A stretch of DNA of 64,000 nucleotides, taken from assembly GCA_036426205.1 (NCBI GenBank), contig CM071573.1, forward strand, positions 43,636,643 through 43,700,642, written 5' to 3'. The position numbers were made by a program, and so were the translations under genes. The notes beneath the pieces are model-generated. The model saw only the letters and a program-made list of their open reading frames with translations, made no database searches and was not told the DNA's origin. Each line of letters opens with the position of its first letter. The first letter of the stretch is position 1. This document shows positions 1-12,350 of this stretch, piece by piece. The stretch is from Ascaphus truei (Eukaryota; Chordata; Amphibia; Anura; Ascaphidae).

Positions 1-330
1 CAATGACTTCTTTTTTATTTGATACCCTATTTTATGAGCTATATTACTTATGAGCTTTATCAATCTCTGCACTTTTTTTTCTTAAGAAAGAAAATTCATA
101 CAGTAATATCCTGTTATATACTGTACCTGTATTGGAAACCCCCTATGCACTCCCCAACTTTGTAAGGATACCATTTAACCCTGTTTAAGGCCGAGAGGAC
201 AGCAATGTTGTCTCCTTTGAAGGGGTTAAAATCCTAGGGGATGATCTCACCCACCTCTTAAAGGAAAGAGGAGAAAGGAACCTCTGCCTACATTTACAAT
301 CGAAGGGCTGGGGAGCATTGTGAGCCCACA
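1..330. other. AT-rich sequence, nothing recognised
   Basis: I see no open frame with family resemblance and no repeat structure up to the minisatellite that follows. Confidence 0.5.
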
Positions 331-430
331 GGCAGTGCAAGAGGGGCCACGGCAATGCAAGAGAGGCCACGGGCAGTGCAAGAGGGGCCACGGGCAGTGC
401 AAGAGGGGCCACGGCAATGCAAGAGAGGCT
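331..430. repeat. Short minisatellite, 20-21 bp unit, about 5 copies
   Basis: Five consecutive units of the form ggcagtgcaagaggggccac, two of them carrying the variant ggcaatgcaagagaggccac. The G-rich units create short open frames on both strands that have no family resemblance. Confidence 0.85.
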
Positions 431-2339
431 ATGTCATGTCCTCCTCATGTTTCCAACAAGAAACTCCATAAAAGTGATTATGACATTGATAGAAAATGGA
501 GCTGGAATACAACTGAGGAGAGAGTGATTAATACTTTTTCTACCACATTGTGTCATTTAAAACAGAATTATTTTTTGTAGTGTAAATGTAAATACATTTT
601 CCCGGCACCTTTCTCCCTACAAAAAGACAGCTGTAAAAACAAACATGGTGTAGCATCTCCGGCTGAGTTGCAGCATGTTACTGGAAGTAAAATGGTACAA
701 TGAAAAATAATTGATAACTTGGTCAGTGTAGCCTCAGGCCTTTAATAGTGTTCATAAAACGTTTAGTAACCTCTTGCAGCCAGCAGCTTTTAACACATTA
801 CCGTGCAGCTCCGATGACCGCAAGACAGTTATGCAAAAGTGAACATCTATTAAATTAAACCCATTCTGCATTTAGTTTTTTTAGAAATTGGGGGGGGGGG
901 GGGAATCCTATGTATTGTATGTAACTAAATTGTCAAGTCTGAGAAGTGTCCACATACGCATCAACAGCTGAAACGTGTAGCTCAAAGGTTGATCATGCCG
1001 CCTGGTAATAGAAACACCCCCCACTTCTTTATACTGATGTCAGAGAAGGAGCAGGGAAATGTTATACCAAGCAAATATCCACTCTCTGCTAGGGTGAGGC
1101 ATGTCAGAAATATCTCTGTGGTTGCAATATTTTGGTATTTGCAGAAACAGCGCACATTGCCAAAGAGAAATACAACACACAAGTGCTTAAAAAATGTAAG
1201 CATTTCTTAAATGAACAGATACTGTCTGTACGGACTGATTAGATGTTTAGTAAGGCCAAGCGGCGTGTTTCCTAATGTGTGTTTTGTACAAGCTCTGTAA
1301 GTATTCCTTTATTACATTTTGGTTTTCAAGCCCTTGTGTTGTATTTCTTTTTTGGCTAAGGGCACGGTTTCTACATATGCCATATGTGACTTGTTTGGGA
1401 AGTCGGAGAAGTGTACAGTATTAAAAGAAAACAGATTGCACAATCAATGTTTTCCAGTCCTTTGGGCTTATTATTTTTTCACAAGAACAGCAGATTGACA
1501 CTCTAACAAGTCGGAATACAGATCAGCACATGCTGTGATCAGCACTGAATTGTTAAGGCAGCAAACTTTGGACCCGCTGTCACATGCTGATTGAGTGCTA
1601 GCCAATGGGAGACGACAGGCATCTCGGCGAAGCCTCTAGATGTGCTCAGGTTTTTCAGAACTCAAGCCAGTTTATCTCGGAGGGCTACACAGAATCAGCA
1701 GCTACAGGGTTTAATTGAGATGCATGTCAGGGGGTGGGTTTCAAATATCTCTAGCAAAGAAGGAGTGTAACTAAGATAAATACAGAGTACACTTATGACA
1801 ATGAGGAGGTGCAGTGGACTGTAGAATAATGCTTGAATTTAGACACATTTGGATTGGATTCTATGCAATGATGATTTATACAGAGTTGTGAATTGTAGGC
1901 ATTCTGGAAGTGAAAGGAAGTGATGGAAATTTGGAAGGAATGATGTGTTACACCTTGCTGATATAGAAGGGGGGCATGGTTGAAGGGATGGATACATAAT
2001 GTAGGCCTCCGTGTTTAATATGACCCACATACACTAATATGTAACATTTGGTATATCACAGAGACAATCCAACATGTGCTGTTAACTTAATATAGAAAAT
2101 GTTTTTTAAGGAAAGGTTTTGCTTGGGTGGACTGCCCAGATAAGGTGTCCGGGAGTACACCCGTAAAAAGAAATACTAAAACAAATTAAGCTGGGTGGTT
2201 TAATCATCCAAATGGCGGAATACAAGGAATATGGTTACATATAGTGGAAGGAGAGGTGGGTGCCACCAGGATCTGGCTGACAAGTTTTAGCCAGTCGTCA
2301 AGCCAAACAAACCGACCCAAGAATCGGGCGGCACACATC
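431..2339. other. Non-coding sequence, nothing recognised
   Basis: No protein family, RNA gene or transposon end is recognisable. A run of 14 G lies at 890-903. A weak GAAAC-GTGTA motif resembling the hammerhead-like family described elsewhere lies near 969-981, but its pairing is poor. Confidence 0.45.
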
Positions 2340-2820
2340 CCATACACAGATGCATGCTACATGTAGCCAACACATCCATACATACACACACTTAATTTAC
2401 CCAACACACTACAGACACGCTTCATGTACCCAATACACATACGCACGCTACATGTACCCAACACATCCTATACACAGACACGTGCTACATGTAGCCAACA
2501 CACCCCATACGCAGATGTACGCTACATGTACCCAACACATCTCATACACAGATGCACGCTACATGTACCCAACACACACCATACACCGGTGCATGCTACA
2601 TGTACCCAACACACCCCATACACAGATGCACGTTACATGTGCCCAACACACCCCATACACCAATGCACGGTACATGTACCCAACACACCCCATACACAGA
2701 TGCACGTTACATGTAGCCAACACACCCCATACACAGACACACACTTCATGTACCCAACACACACCAAACACAGACGCATGTTACATGTACCCAACACACC
2801 TCATACACAGATGACGCATA
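2340..2820. repeat. Minisatellite, 37 bp unit, about 13 copies
   Basis: Units built round acatgtacccaacacacc followed by catacacagatgcacgct recur every 37 bp (for example 2450 to 2487). Copies differ mainly by substitution. Because 37 is not a multiple of 3, three successive units are read in three frames, giving repetitive open frames with no coding meaning. The array grades into CA and TA simple repeats on its right side. Confidence 0.9.
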
Positions 2821-2942
2821 CGATACATGGACCATACACGGACGCACACCAGATGCATGCGCCGTACACAGAAGCATACCTGATACACGCACCATACACT
2901 ATACAATGACAAAGCTCCATACACATACAAAAGCACAATAAA

Positions 2943-2987
2943 CACATACAGCATATACACACACACACATACATACATACATACATA

Positions 2988-3041
<54 letters not shown>

Positions 3042-3078
3042 GTGTATATATATATATATATGTATATATATATGTGTC
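2943..3078. repeat. Compound (CA)n, (CATA)n, (TA)n microsatellite
   Basis: Alternating CA, then tetranucleotide CATA, then TA runs follow the 37-bp minisatellite directly. Confidence 0.95.
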
Positions 3079-3079
3079 T

Positions 3080-3249
3080 TATCTCTATCATGTGTCTGTC
3101 TCTATCTAATGTGTTTCTCTATCTACTGTATCAGCTCTCTCGTACTCTCATCTCATCTCTCTTATCCTGTGTCTACTCTCTCTGTCTCTCTCTCTCTCTC
3201 ATCTCTCTCTCTTATCTCTCTCTCTATATCTGTCTCTCTCTCTTCTTCT

Positions 3250-3296
<47 letters not shown>

Positions 3297-3313
3297 TCTC
3301 CTCTCCTCTCTCC

Positions 3314-3359
<46 letters not shown>

Positions 3360-3448
3360 CACTATCTCTACTCGTCTCTCCCCCTCACTCTATACTCTCT
3401 CCTATCTATATATATATATATTTTTGTTTATATATATATATATATATA
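3080..3448. repeat. (TC)n polypyrimidine tract followed by (TA)n
   Basis: About 320 bases are almost pure T and C on the plus strand with a dominant TC dinucleotide, followed by TA runs at 3406-3448. Serine/leucine-rich and arginine/glutamate-rich open frames here are by-products of the repeat. Confidence 0.95.
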
Positions 3449-4095
3449 GAGCCAAAGAATCACTGTCTCTGTATGCTGGAGTAGAGCAGAATGTGTGCTT
3501 TTCAGCATGCAGACAGTTAAATTCCTCCTGGAAAGGCTAGCTGCACTTGATTAATAAGACCTCCTGAATGAACAGGGGTTTAAGAGGCAGGCAGAGAACT
3601 GCCACACAGATAGTAACTTTTTCAAACCAGAAAAGACCCCGTTGGCTCTGGTTCACTAGACCTGCAGGAAGCAGGGTCTGCTGGTCACAACTAGCTGGGA
3701 CTCACCCCCAGACAGAGGATTGCCACGAGGGCAGACAGCTGTTGGATGGAGCAGATATACAGTACTAGGAACCGACGTTACAATCCTGCTTAGGAAACTA
3801 CCTGGAGAATCTGGGAGGGATTCCCCAGCAACTGCCAGATAAGGATTTTATAGTTTTATTTTGACATTTGCATAGTATTAGTTTATCTGGAAGTAGGATA
3901 GCTACCCAGGTGGATAGCTATGGACCTGCTCTGTAGGTCCCAAAAAGGAGTAGGGTTTTATTGTATCCTTTGTTTTCCTTAAAGGGACAGAGTGCCTATT
4001 CTTTTGTTGTTATTGTGGAGAATGAACCACTGCAGTTATAGCCTAATCCACTGTCTGAGACTCTTACTGACCCCACTACAAGGCCATCCTGCCAA
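3449..4095. other. Non-coding sequence, nothing recognised
   Basis: No repeat or protein similarity is recognisable by eye between the two microsatellites. Confidence 0.4.
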
Positions 4096-4102
4096 TATAT
4101 AT

Positions 4103-4157
<55 letters not shown>
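4096..4157. repeat. (CA)n microsatellite
   Basis: About 30 CA dinucleotides preceded by a short TA/CATA run. Confidence 0.95.
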
Positions 4158-4158
<1 letters not shown>

Positions 4159-4802
4159 ACATCCTTGCATCATATATTCATACGTACCATAACCAGCAGC
4201 ATGCAGAGAGGAGTCTCATTCAGCCTGGGAGAGGAGGAGCTGCAAAGCTTTGCTGCGGCACCTACTGGCCAGAATGTGCACGCACCAATTTTCTCCTCGG
4301 CACCAACCACTGCCAAAGGACACCCTCCCATCACCCTCACACACCAAGGCATGCATATACTGTATACATGACTCCCACAAAGCACTCAGGTTCCCATGGG
4401 TCTTTCACAGGAGAGTAACAATCTCACAGGCGATAGTTCCATTATCATCACAATATACTCATATATCATTAGTACTAAGATAGCAAGCTTGAGCTTATCT
4501 GTGTTATCTGCGCTGATAGAGGTGGTGGCTGTGCCAATTTAGCATTCTGTACGTGCAGGCTCTAGTATCATACACCTTGCAAAGAATCGGTGCACTGGGT
4601 TTCTCTTAGAATGTTTCTGGCCTTCATGCCAAGAAGACTACACAGGCTGAGCAGCCGGGCAGTGGCTGGAGGAGAACTGTATGCAGGACAGAGAGAAAAT
4701 GGACTCGTGGAGATGAGAATGAATATATCAGGATTAAACAGCAATAAGAGGGAAGGAAGAGTTCTCCCAGAGAGATTAGAGGGACAAAACCGAGAGCATA
4801 TG
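4158..4802. other. Non-coding sequence, nothing recognised
   Basis: Several short overlapping open frames on both strands, none with family features. Confidence 0.4.
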
Positions 4803-4810
4803 TCATAGAC

Positions 4811-4974
4811 CAGGGGTCTCAAACTCAGTCCTCAAGGGCCACCAACAGGCCAGCTTTTATGGACATCCCTGCTTCAGCACAGGTGGCTCACAGTGACAGT
4901 CAAAAACTGAGCCACCTGTGCTGAAGGAGGGATATCCATAAAAGCTGCCCTGTAGGACTGTTTGAGACCCCTTG
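4811..4974. mobile_element. hAT-type foldback MITE, 164 bp
   Basis: The element starts caggggtctcaaac and ends gtttgagaccccttg, so its ends are near-perfect inverted repeats of the hAT type (CAGGGGT). It is flanked by a perfect 8-bp target-site duplication, tcatagac, at 4803-4810 and 4975-4982; 8 bp is the hAT signature. The interior is also a palindrome, the sequence round cttcagcacaggtggctca pairing with its complement about 50 bp later. There is no coding capacity, so it would depend on a transposase made elsewhere. Related copies lie at 20274, 38127, 47867, 55587 and 63490. Confidence 0.9.
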
Positions 4975-4982
4975 TCATAGAC

Positions 4983-6757
4983 CAATGCATTTGATTGTTA
5001 CATAGACATAAAGAAACACATCATATTGGCCCTGGTCCTTAATGACCCTAATGCCTTTTGATAAGGATGGGCAGGTTTACGGTTCTAAATCCGACCTTTC
5101 ACAAATTGAGAATTTTGTTCGGCTGTCAGTTGAACTTTGGAAAACATTTTCGAATATTATAAAAAATTATCTACAACCCAAAAGGCTCATTTAAAAAAAT
5201 AATAAACTGAGTTCACAAATGAAAAAACTTATGAACTTGTGCAGAAAAACTAGAGTTTTGCACAAATAGCAAAAAAAAAAAATGTCCTGCTTATTTGGAT
5301 TTTTGTCCATTATTTTTTACAAAGCTGGCAAAACCAAAACGCGAAGAAAATTTTAGAACCAAACACCAGTCCCACTAATATCCCATTATTTAGGATCCCT
5401 TGTGTATGTTACAACTTTTTTAGATTGACTGTATTTACTCAATCAAATGTTTGTTTAAACTCAAATGCTGTGCAACTACTGTATTCATTGCAGCGAGTAG
5501 AGTCCCTTTCCACTAAAGTCTCCACAAAGTGTTACATGGCCTAGTACATTCCTCACCCTATTGTGTTCGTAGATGCACAGGAACGCACCGCGAGAAATAC
5601 TTGTTGCTTTCTTGTAGAATTTTATTTTCTTTGAAGTCAAAAGAATGACATTTCTGTAAATTCCAAAAGAAGTCTATTCAACTTGCTTAAGAGAAGAATC
5701 TGATTCCCTTAAAATCAATAGAATCGTGTTTGCAGAAGTCAGGCAAATTATTTTCAGATCAATAGAGGTGGTAAAGGGGAGGCTCATCTGTTTGATATAA
5801 AGGGAGCGATTGTGCTAGAGTTGGCCGGAATATGAACGGTGAACATTAAAATGTTATCTTTTAGCTCTTCAATTTCAAGTCCCTCCTAAAGATTAGACTC
5901 GTAAACACGTCTTTGAAGTAGAAGACTCAAAAATGAGCCTTCGTAACTTTGAACATGTCACTTTATTTGCTTGTGTTCCCAGTAAAATAAATTAGATTGT
6001 AATTTCTTTGGGAGTGGTATTAATTGTACTTGGTTTCTGTGCAGTGCAAAGTATATCCTTAAATCAGTCTTCTAATAGAGGGTAGAATTGTGGTGTGGTA
6101 TGCATGTGTGAAAATCCGTTCCCATTTGATTTTCAATTTGAGATGTGCAAATGTCTTTGTAAAATTTGCCATTTTTTTTAATTTACCCTTTTTGCTACAT
6201 TTGTAACAAAACTTTACATTGCTCAAAATTTCACCAGTGTGTTTACAATTTCATACATTTTGCCACGTCATCATTTTTGGATAGAATTTAGCAAAAATTA
6301 CAGTATATAAAGGGCCACGTGAAAAACAATGTTTACGGAACTCGTCAAATTTTTTTGTAAACTTTTCAGCAAAAAAAAAACCAAAACAATATGCAAATTT
6401 TTTCCAGGTTTGCAAAGTTTGGCAAAATATCCTGAAATCTGTATATTTCAGCTTAATCAAGTGTATGTCACGTTCATTAACGTTCCCATAGTCGTTCAAG
6501 ATCAGTCCTCTGAGTGAGCAGAAGGCCAGGATTTCAGGGTAATACAAGCCTAAGCAATAATTAGAGCAACTGCAGGTTAATCAAGTATGAATTAGATCAA
6601 TTAGATTCCTGATGAGAGCCTTTTGGTTTGAGCTTAGACCTCTCTGATCTACCACAAGGAAAAAAAGCAAAACAAACTATACTTACACATGTCTACATGT
6701 TCCAGGAAAACAAGTTCTCAACGCCCTTTACAAATACCACATCCTGCTTAGTACAAG
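4983..6757. other. AT-rich non-coding sequence, nothing recognised
   Basis: A-runs and short open frames only; no transposon end or protein family is recognised. Confidence 0.4.
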
Positions 6758-6982
6758 CAGGGTCACCAACAGCTTTCCCGGGGCCAAGGACTAGAGTTTC
6801 TACCGGCCCCCTCTGCCAGCGTGTCAGCGGTCTTGTGAGCCCGCCCCTCTTCTACACCGAGCCCAACTTCCATAACCGGACAGCCAGGCCCCCCGCCGCC
6901 GCACGCCCCCCCGCAACCACCGGGCCTGGGACAGTTGTCAGGCTCTCCTCCCACCCCCCCACCCCCCCTGTCGGAGGCCCTG
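6758..6982. repeat. GC-rich block, possibly a non-autonomous DNA element
   Basis: A sharply bounded C/G-rich block in an AT-rich setting. It starts cagggtcacc and ends cggaggccctg, which could be worn hAT-like ends, but the flanking octamers agtacaag and agcaccaa match at only 5 of 8 positions. A frame of about 120 codons crosses it and is rich in proline and arginine, as expected from base composition alone. Confidence 0.3.
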
Positions 6983-6989
6983 AGCACCA

Positions 6990-8370
6990 ACATTAGATCC
7001 CACTACTGCAGTTGAAACAACCATACAGAAAGCTTGACTGTAGTGCAGGATTTTACAGCTTGATATTACTGGATGCCCTGAAAATAAGTACTACAATATT
7101 GCAGGCTTAATTAAAGAATTGTGTGTCAGTTATTTTGCTGTATTTCATCAAATATTAATTTAAATTGAGCTACATACTGTATGTTCATAAAAAAAAGCTG
7201 AATATGAAAAGTAATGCTCAATATTTTTATACAATGCAAAGTCCTCTTTTCCAAGAGGAACTTCAAATGAAATCATATTTTAAAGCATTTTAAAACCTGC
7301 TTTATTGCTAAACCACATCCTTGCTCCAGAAATAAATAAAGAAAAATTTATAGACATATTAACTAGTTCTATGATCATCATCACCTACTGCCCTACGTCA
7401 CTTGTGAGCAGATCAAACCTAACGTATTTAGGTAAATTTACATTATTGATGCTGATTTGCATCAGAGATAACATATACATTAGCCCGAGATCTTAAGGGG
7501 AGAAGGGTCATTCATTCTGCACAACCGTATTCGTTGTCCTTGAGGTTTGCATCTATGGCCTTTGTTATAATAACCCTCAGTAGTAATTACTGTATATCAA
7601 ATAATAACATCTTCAAGCACGGTTGACTTGATTCCAACTGTATCTTCACCTTTCGGGAGATTTTCATACAGACAAACGAATTAAAAAAGAAACATTGGAA
7701 ATTACACATTTCTACAATAAAAAAAATCCCTCCATCAATTGCTGCCTTCTCCACCTCCTGGAACTCCAGGGTCCAGCAAATATCTAGTATGTGGTCTTGT
7801 CATTTTAAGGCATCTTGTATATACAGTAGTTGTACAAGGGTTGCCCTGAAGAGATGATCAGTTATCTATAGTGCTCCAAAGTAGAAAGGTAAAAAGTCTT
7901 TCCAGGAGGCACAGGGTGAAATACAAAGAGAAATTCATATCTCAGCATGTCTGTTTCTTCCTTCATTTGTATCTCCACTATTTAAAAAAATAATAAAACA
8001 AACAATATGCATGCATAATACAGTATGTTCTTAAAAAATGTTATTTCGACGGAAAGAGAAAAAATACTCTGTAATGCTACTCTCTATATAATGCGTATAC
8101 AGATGTAAACTGTCTCCGGTGGCGGGTAGCATGAAAAGATAGCAGAACCGAAGGATTAGCGCTGCGGGGGGTCCCAGTGGGAAGCATGTTCCCTGCGCTG
8201 CGCCAGCTTGTTCATTTGTGGCGCTGGGGATGGTAAGTCTTACAACATCTGTATATAAAGTGATCAATATTAATGGGTCTTAAGACTGCTGAATTATACG
8301 CTGATATTCATAATATGTTTGAGTGGAACCTTTTTTTTTTGGCACAATACAATCTATATAACATACTACA
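6990..8370. other. Non-coding sequence, nothing firmly recognised
   Basis: A moderately GC-rich stretch at about 8110-8240 (round gtcccagtgggaagcatg) contrasts with its surroundings and may be a repeat fragment. The rest is AT-rich with no feature seen. Confidence 0.35.
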
Positions 8371-8374
8371 CTAC

Positions 8375-8555
8375 ACCAGGGAACCTTGTTCAATTCCTGG
8401 TGTCAGTTCCTTGGGCAAGCCTCAGACACAAAAAAATAGATTGTAAACTCCATTGGGAAGATAAATGTGCCTGCAAAATGTCTCTGTAAAGCGCTACGTA
8501 AAACTAGCAGCACTATACAAGAACATGCTATTATTATTATTATTGTTATTATTAT
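8375..8555 (+). mobile_element. tRNA-derived SINE, 5'-worn copy
   Basis: The sequence gttcaattcctggtgtcag matches a pol III B-box followed by the same downstream sequence seen, in reverse, in the fuller copy at 34566. It continues through agattgtaaactccattggg and aaagcgctacg and ends in an ATT/TTA triplet tail. The A-box half is not clear. The tail lies about 10 bp before a LINE 3' end. Confidence 0.6.
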
Positions 8556-8564
8556 TGAGCGAAA

Positions 8565-9093
8565 TGCTCAAAGAACTAGATTGGTCGTCACTTGAGTCTA
8601 GGCGCAAAGTTCCCCTTTCCTGTCTTGCCTTCAAATACTTTCTGGGCAAACTACCCATCTACCTGAACAAGCTCCTCACCCCTACGACATGCAGCATTTA
8701 TAATCTGAGATCAGACCCCAAAAGACTGTTCATGGTCCCAAGGATCAACAAAGTATCCGGACGCTCCTCCTTCTCTTACAGTGCACCCCAAAACTGTAAC
8801 AACCTACCGGAGACTCTCATATCCACCACCAGTTTAAGTTCTTCCAAATCTAAAGCTGTCTCACATTTTAATCTGGTCTGTAACTGTTACATACGCCTAT
8901 AATATATATTTTCTTTAACTGTGCATGCAATATATATTGTCTTGTATATAATGTATACCCTGTTCACTTATGTAACTGTATTTGTAACCATGTATTATTT
9001 GTCTTAACTCTATGCCCAGGACATACTTGAAAACGAGAGGTAACTCTCAATGTATTACTTCCTGGTAAAATATTTTATAAATAAATAAATAAA
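8565..9093 (+). pseudogene. LINE 3' end: C-terminal tail of ORF2 plus 3' UTR (CR1/L2-like)
   Basis: The frame from about 8563 encodes a LINE-type C-terminal tail after the reverse transcriptase: a leucine-rich stretch, then YNLRSDPKRLFMVPR, then RSSFSYSAPQNCNNLPETL. The RSSFSYSAPxxWNxLP form is typical of CR1/L2-group and related non-LTR elements; here the usual W is C. The stop at about 8902 is followed by a 3' UTR with ggtaactctcaatgtattac and a tail of AAAT repeats. It is a severely 5'-truncated copy with no reverse transcriptase core. A second copy of this 3' UTR lies at 12205-12330. Confidence 0.65.
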
Positions 9094-11207
9094 TGTCCAC
9101 CGGGTAGCATATTCCTTTCATCTGGATGACTTTAGGTCCCATAAACCTGCCTATCCCCAAACTTCCACATCATGTATTGCTCCCACTGCAGTGAGAGACA
9201 CACAGTAGGTCACTTTTTGCTTCTTATCCACTTTAACAATAATCTCATAAAACGTTTGTCTGCTGTATGATACCGTTTTTAAAGCAAACTCTGGGTCAAA
9301 GAAGTTTATGGCCAACAAACCAACTAACAGAAGGCGGTTTTGACATTTTGGGTCTTGTTAATGTGAGGTTGCTTTGACCTGAGCTTTCATGTAAACGCAA
9401 TGAGTTCTTTAATTTAGTTTTAAAAAATCTATTCTTTATACAAAAACCTGCTACAAAATATCTAAAGAATAAAAAGATACTTATTTAAATTCCAGAAAAC
9501 TATTTAATCAACCTTATTGCCATACTGTACATGTCATAAGGTGAATCATACACAGAGTGGTATATTCTATTGGTCTCAGTAGAATATATCATAATATATT
9601 TATACCTATATTTTACACCTAAGGTTTGCACATTAAATAATGAGCGAGTCATAAGTTAATTAAACCCTGTTCCAAGGTGGATTTAATTTATTCAAGGGGT
9701 GCTGAAATAACATCTATGAATTTAGTCTTTGGAAACTACAATTTCAACAAGTGGAAAATCTATTAGCTTAAAAAAAAACAGAATAATTGAGTTAATGTGC
9801 AGTCAACATACCCTTCCAAAATTAGATCTAGCATTCCTTTGTTAAAGACTGAATAGCCTCTTAAGCTTTAAAGCTGGGCAAAGAAAATATGACCTTGTCT
9901 TCAGTTCGAATATCATAATTATGTGGCAGTGGTCTTCGAACAAACCATTCGTTCCATCAAAATAACTATTTTTAAAACTTCTGCTTTTGTGTATATAAAG
10001 AGATTTATAATTAAAACTGTATGGACAGGAACATGGGACACGATGGTCTGCTTATTTCTGGTTTGGATATATTTCCACCAGAACTCACTGTAAACAATTA
10101 GGGACATCTTGTTGGAATACAGTGTATAATATTGCCTTTGGCCTAAGTCGTTCCATCTGGGTTTCCCAAGCTTCCTTCATTGCATCATGTTGGGTTAGCC
10201 TTGCCGCTTACAATAATGAAACCTAAAATGGTTTGGGATGTGTAATTGTCTTTAGGACCAGCAGTGGAATCTGCCATCTCCATAAAGTATAAACCATTCA
10301 CAAATGTATTCTATGTACAAGCTGCTCCATTTTAATTTGGGGTCAAAGGTCAACGTCTGCAAATCCATTGGTGAAATAAACTCTTTGTTAGTTCTAAAAC
10401 AGCATTAACAAGCAGTTCAGTGGCGATAAGAAGAAACACTGGATTTGTCACCGGATTTGTATTTGCGGCTTGTCACGTGGTGGCCTTTAAACTCCGGCGA
10501 TTGTGTAAGAATAGGAATATACAGTCCCTACTGACTGACCTTCGTATCTCTCCCATTATTCTGATGAATTATCCGATAAGGGGCAATTTCTGATACATTG
10601 AATGCCACAAAAACATTGATTCTCCGTGGTTTCTGTAAATGGGAGTGTTTTTGAATATATGATACAAATTTTTTGGTGTCTTTTCCTCTTTTGAGCAATT
10701 TATACTATACCCTTTGCTGAACAAGCTGTTGTTTCGGCTCACTGAGGGCTTGGAGTGTATAAGCTACTGTATCCTTAGGTCCATATTGACAGCAGTGTTA
10801 AGTGATTTCACCCCATTGACGTAAATGGGCGATAAGATTCCCTACAGCTTATAAGCACGTGGTAAATATGACCCTGGTGTTGGGTGGGAGGATTGGTTGG
10901 AGAGTTGTATAAATGGGTAGATTAGGTAACAGAGGTAATGTGCGGTTTTCCTTTTCATATGTGTATTAATCTAGCATAATAAGACAGGATGGCTTTGTCT
11001 GGAGTAATATAATAGGAATTATTATCTTGATGGGCCCAGAATCTTCTTTCAGCCAAATATATTGGTTCTGAATACCCTGCAGTGTCCTAATTAAACCTTA
11101 AATGAGGGATCGAAACATATAGGTCCTTATCAACTAAGATGTGCTATTCCAAAGTGAAGTGAATAGTGCAATTTGTAGCCCATAATAATAAACATTATTT
11201 GACTATC
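9094..11207. other. AT-rich non-coding sequence, nothing recognised
   Basis: Two kilobases without a recognisable transposon end, conserved protein segment or RNA fold. Confidence 0.4.
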
Positions 11208-11228
11208 ATTAAAAAAAAAAAAAAATAC

Positions 11229-11295
<67 letters not shown>

Positions 11296-11306
11296 TATAT
11301 ATATAA
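11208..11306. repeat. (TA)n microsatellite with preceding A-run
   Basis: Fourteen or more A followed by interrupted TA repeats for about 90 bp. Confidence 0.95.
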
Positions 11307-12204
11307 TCATATCATTATATGTATATGTATGAAGTTTCAGTGGGCCATTTAAGATCACATGAATTGCACATGAAGTGTTTGTCAAATGTAATAAAACATA
11401 GAATGTTGTACATTCTTTCTCAGCCTGATGTGATTTACAGTTTATTAAAAGATGAATGTGCTGTTGCAGCATAAAGCAGCTCTGAGAGCAAAATAATCTT
11501 ACATAAAACCGGACAACAATCTTTAAATGGCCCTCACTGACTTATACAGGGCCGGTCTTAGGGCAAGGCGAGCAAGGCGGTAATCTTGGGCCCCCTGCTT
11601 TCTGGGGGCCACGCTCCCACCTCTAGTGGGCACCTGGATCCAATTTCTGCCACCGTGCCGATCTGGGCCACGCAAATCCTAAGGCCAGTGAGTCACTGTG
11701 TACTAGAGATGTGGCCTTAGAAACTGGGATGTATGAAACCTCACTGCATCCCACACACAGATTTAAGCCTATTCTTTTAGTGTGAAGGATCCTCCTTCCA
11801 TTTGCTTTGGTATCATCAGCTGCATTCAATCTGAACCCCTTCAGTCTATATCTGTGTCGCCCCAAAGGTGGACCCCTAATGGGGTTCCCCAAGAGCTGCT
11901 CCCCTCTGCACATAACCAGCGTCCTAAGGGTTTATCTCTCGTTTGCTTACTGCTGTGTTTTGTCAGCCCCACCCCCTGGAATGCTAATGCCCTGAAGGAC
12001 AAAAAGTCTCTGAAATCACAGGTGCAGTCAATCTGAACCCCTTCAGTCTACATCTGCGTCGCCCCCAAAGGCTGTGAGCAATTTGCTGCTGTTCGCTGAT
12101 GTGTCTTGGTGTTAAAATTGCTGTATTTCAATCTGAAACTCTCCAACCCTTTTATCCCCTGCACCTAATTTTCCAACTCTAACTACCCATAAAATGTCTG
12201 TTAA
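11307..12204. other. Non-coding sequence with a local direct repeat
   Basis: The segment at about 11827 (caatctgaaccccttcag, then a stretch containing gtgtcgcc) recurs at about 12029, and a third, more diverged version starts at 12128. The segment from 11547 begins cagggccggtcttaggg, which resembles a DNA-transposon end, but no matching second end was found. Confidence 0.4.
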
Positions 12205-12330
12205 TTGACTGTGTAACCCTGTTCATTTAATGTAACCATGTATTATAACTCTGTGCCCAGGACATACTTGAAAACAAGAGGTAACTCTCAATGTATTACT
12301 TCCTGGTAAAGGATTTGATAAATAAATACA
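12205..12330 (+). mobile_element. LINE 3' UTR fragment
   Basis: It matches the 3' end of the LINE at 8565-9093: gtaaccatgtattat, cccaggacatacttgaaaac, ggtaactctcaatgtattac, then tcctggtaaa and AAAT-type repeats. No coding part remains, so this is an extreme 5' truncation. Confidence 0.7.
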
Positions 12331-12350
12331 TCATTTCTACCAACTGCAGA

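Noticed and set aside
935..985. CTGAGAA ... GAAACGTGTA as a hammerhead-like site
   Set aside because: Stem I reaches three pairs at most, with a G-T pair, and stem II is not convincing. Kept only as a weak relative.
2350..3540. Frames rich in H/T/Y, serine/leucine or arginine/glutamate
   Set aside because: Translations of the 37-bp minisatellite and of CA, TA and TC tracts.
6628..6996. 122-codon frame with a proline/arginine-rich C-terminus
   Set aside because: The composition follows the GC-rich block; there is no domain, and the block is probably a repeat.
11547..12200. DNA element starting cagggccggtcttaggg
   Set aside because: Only one end resembles a transposon terminus; no second end or target duplication was located.
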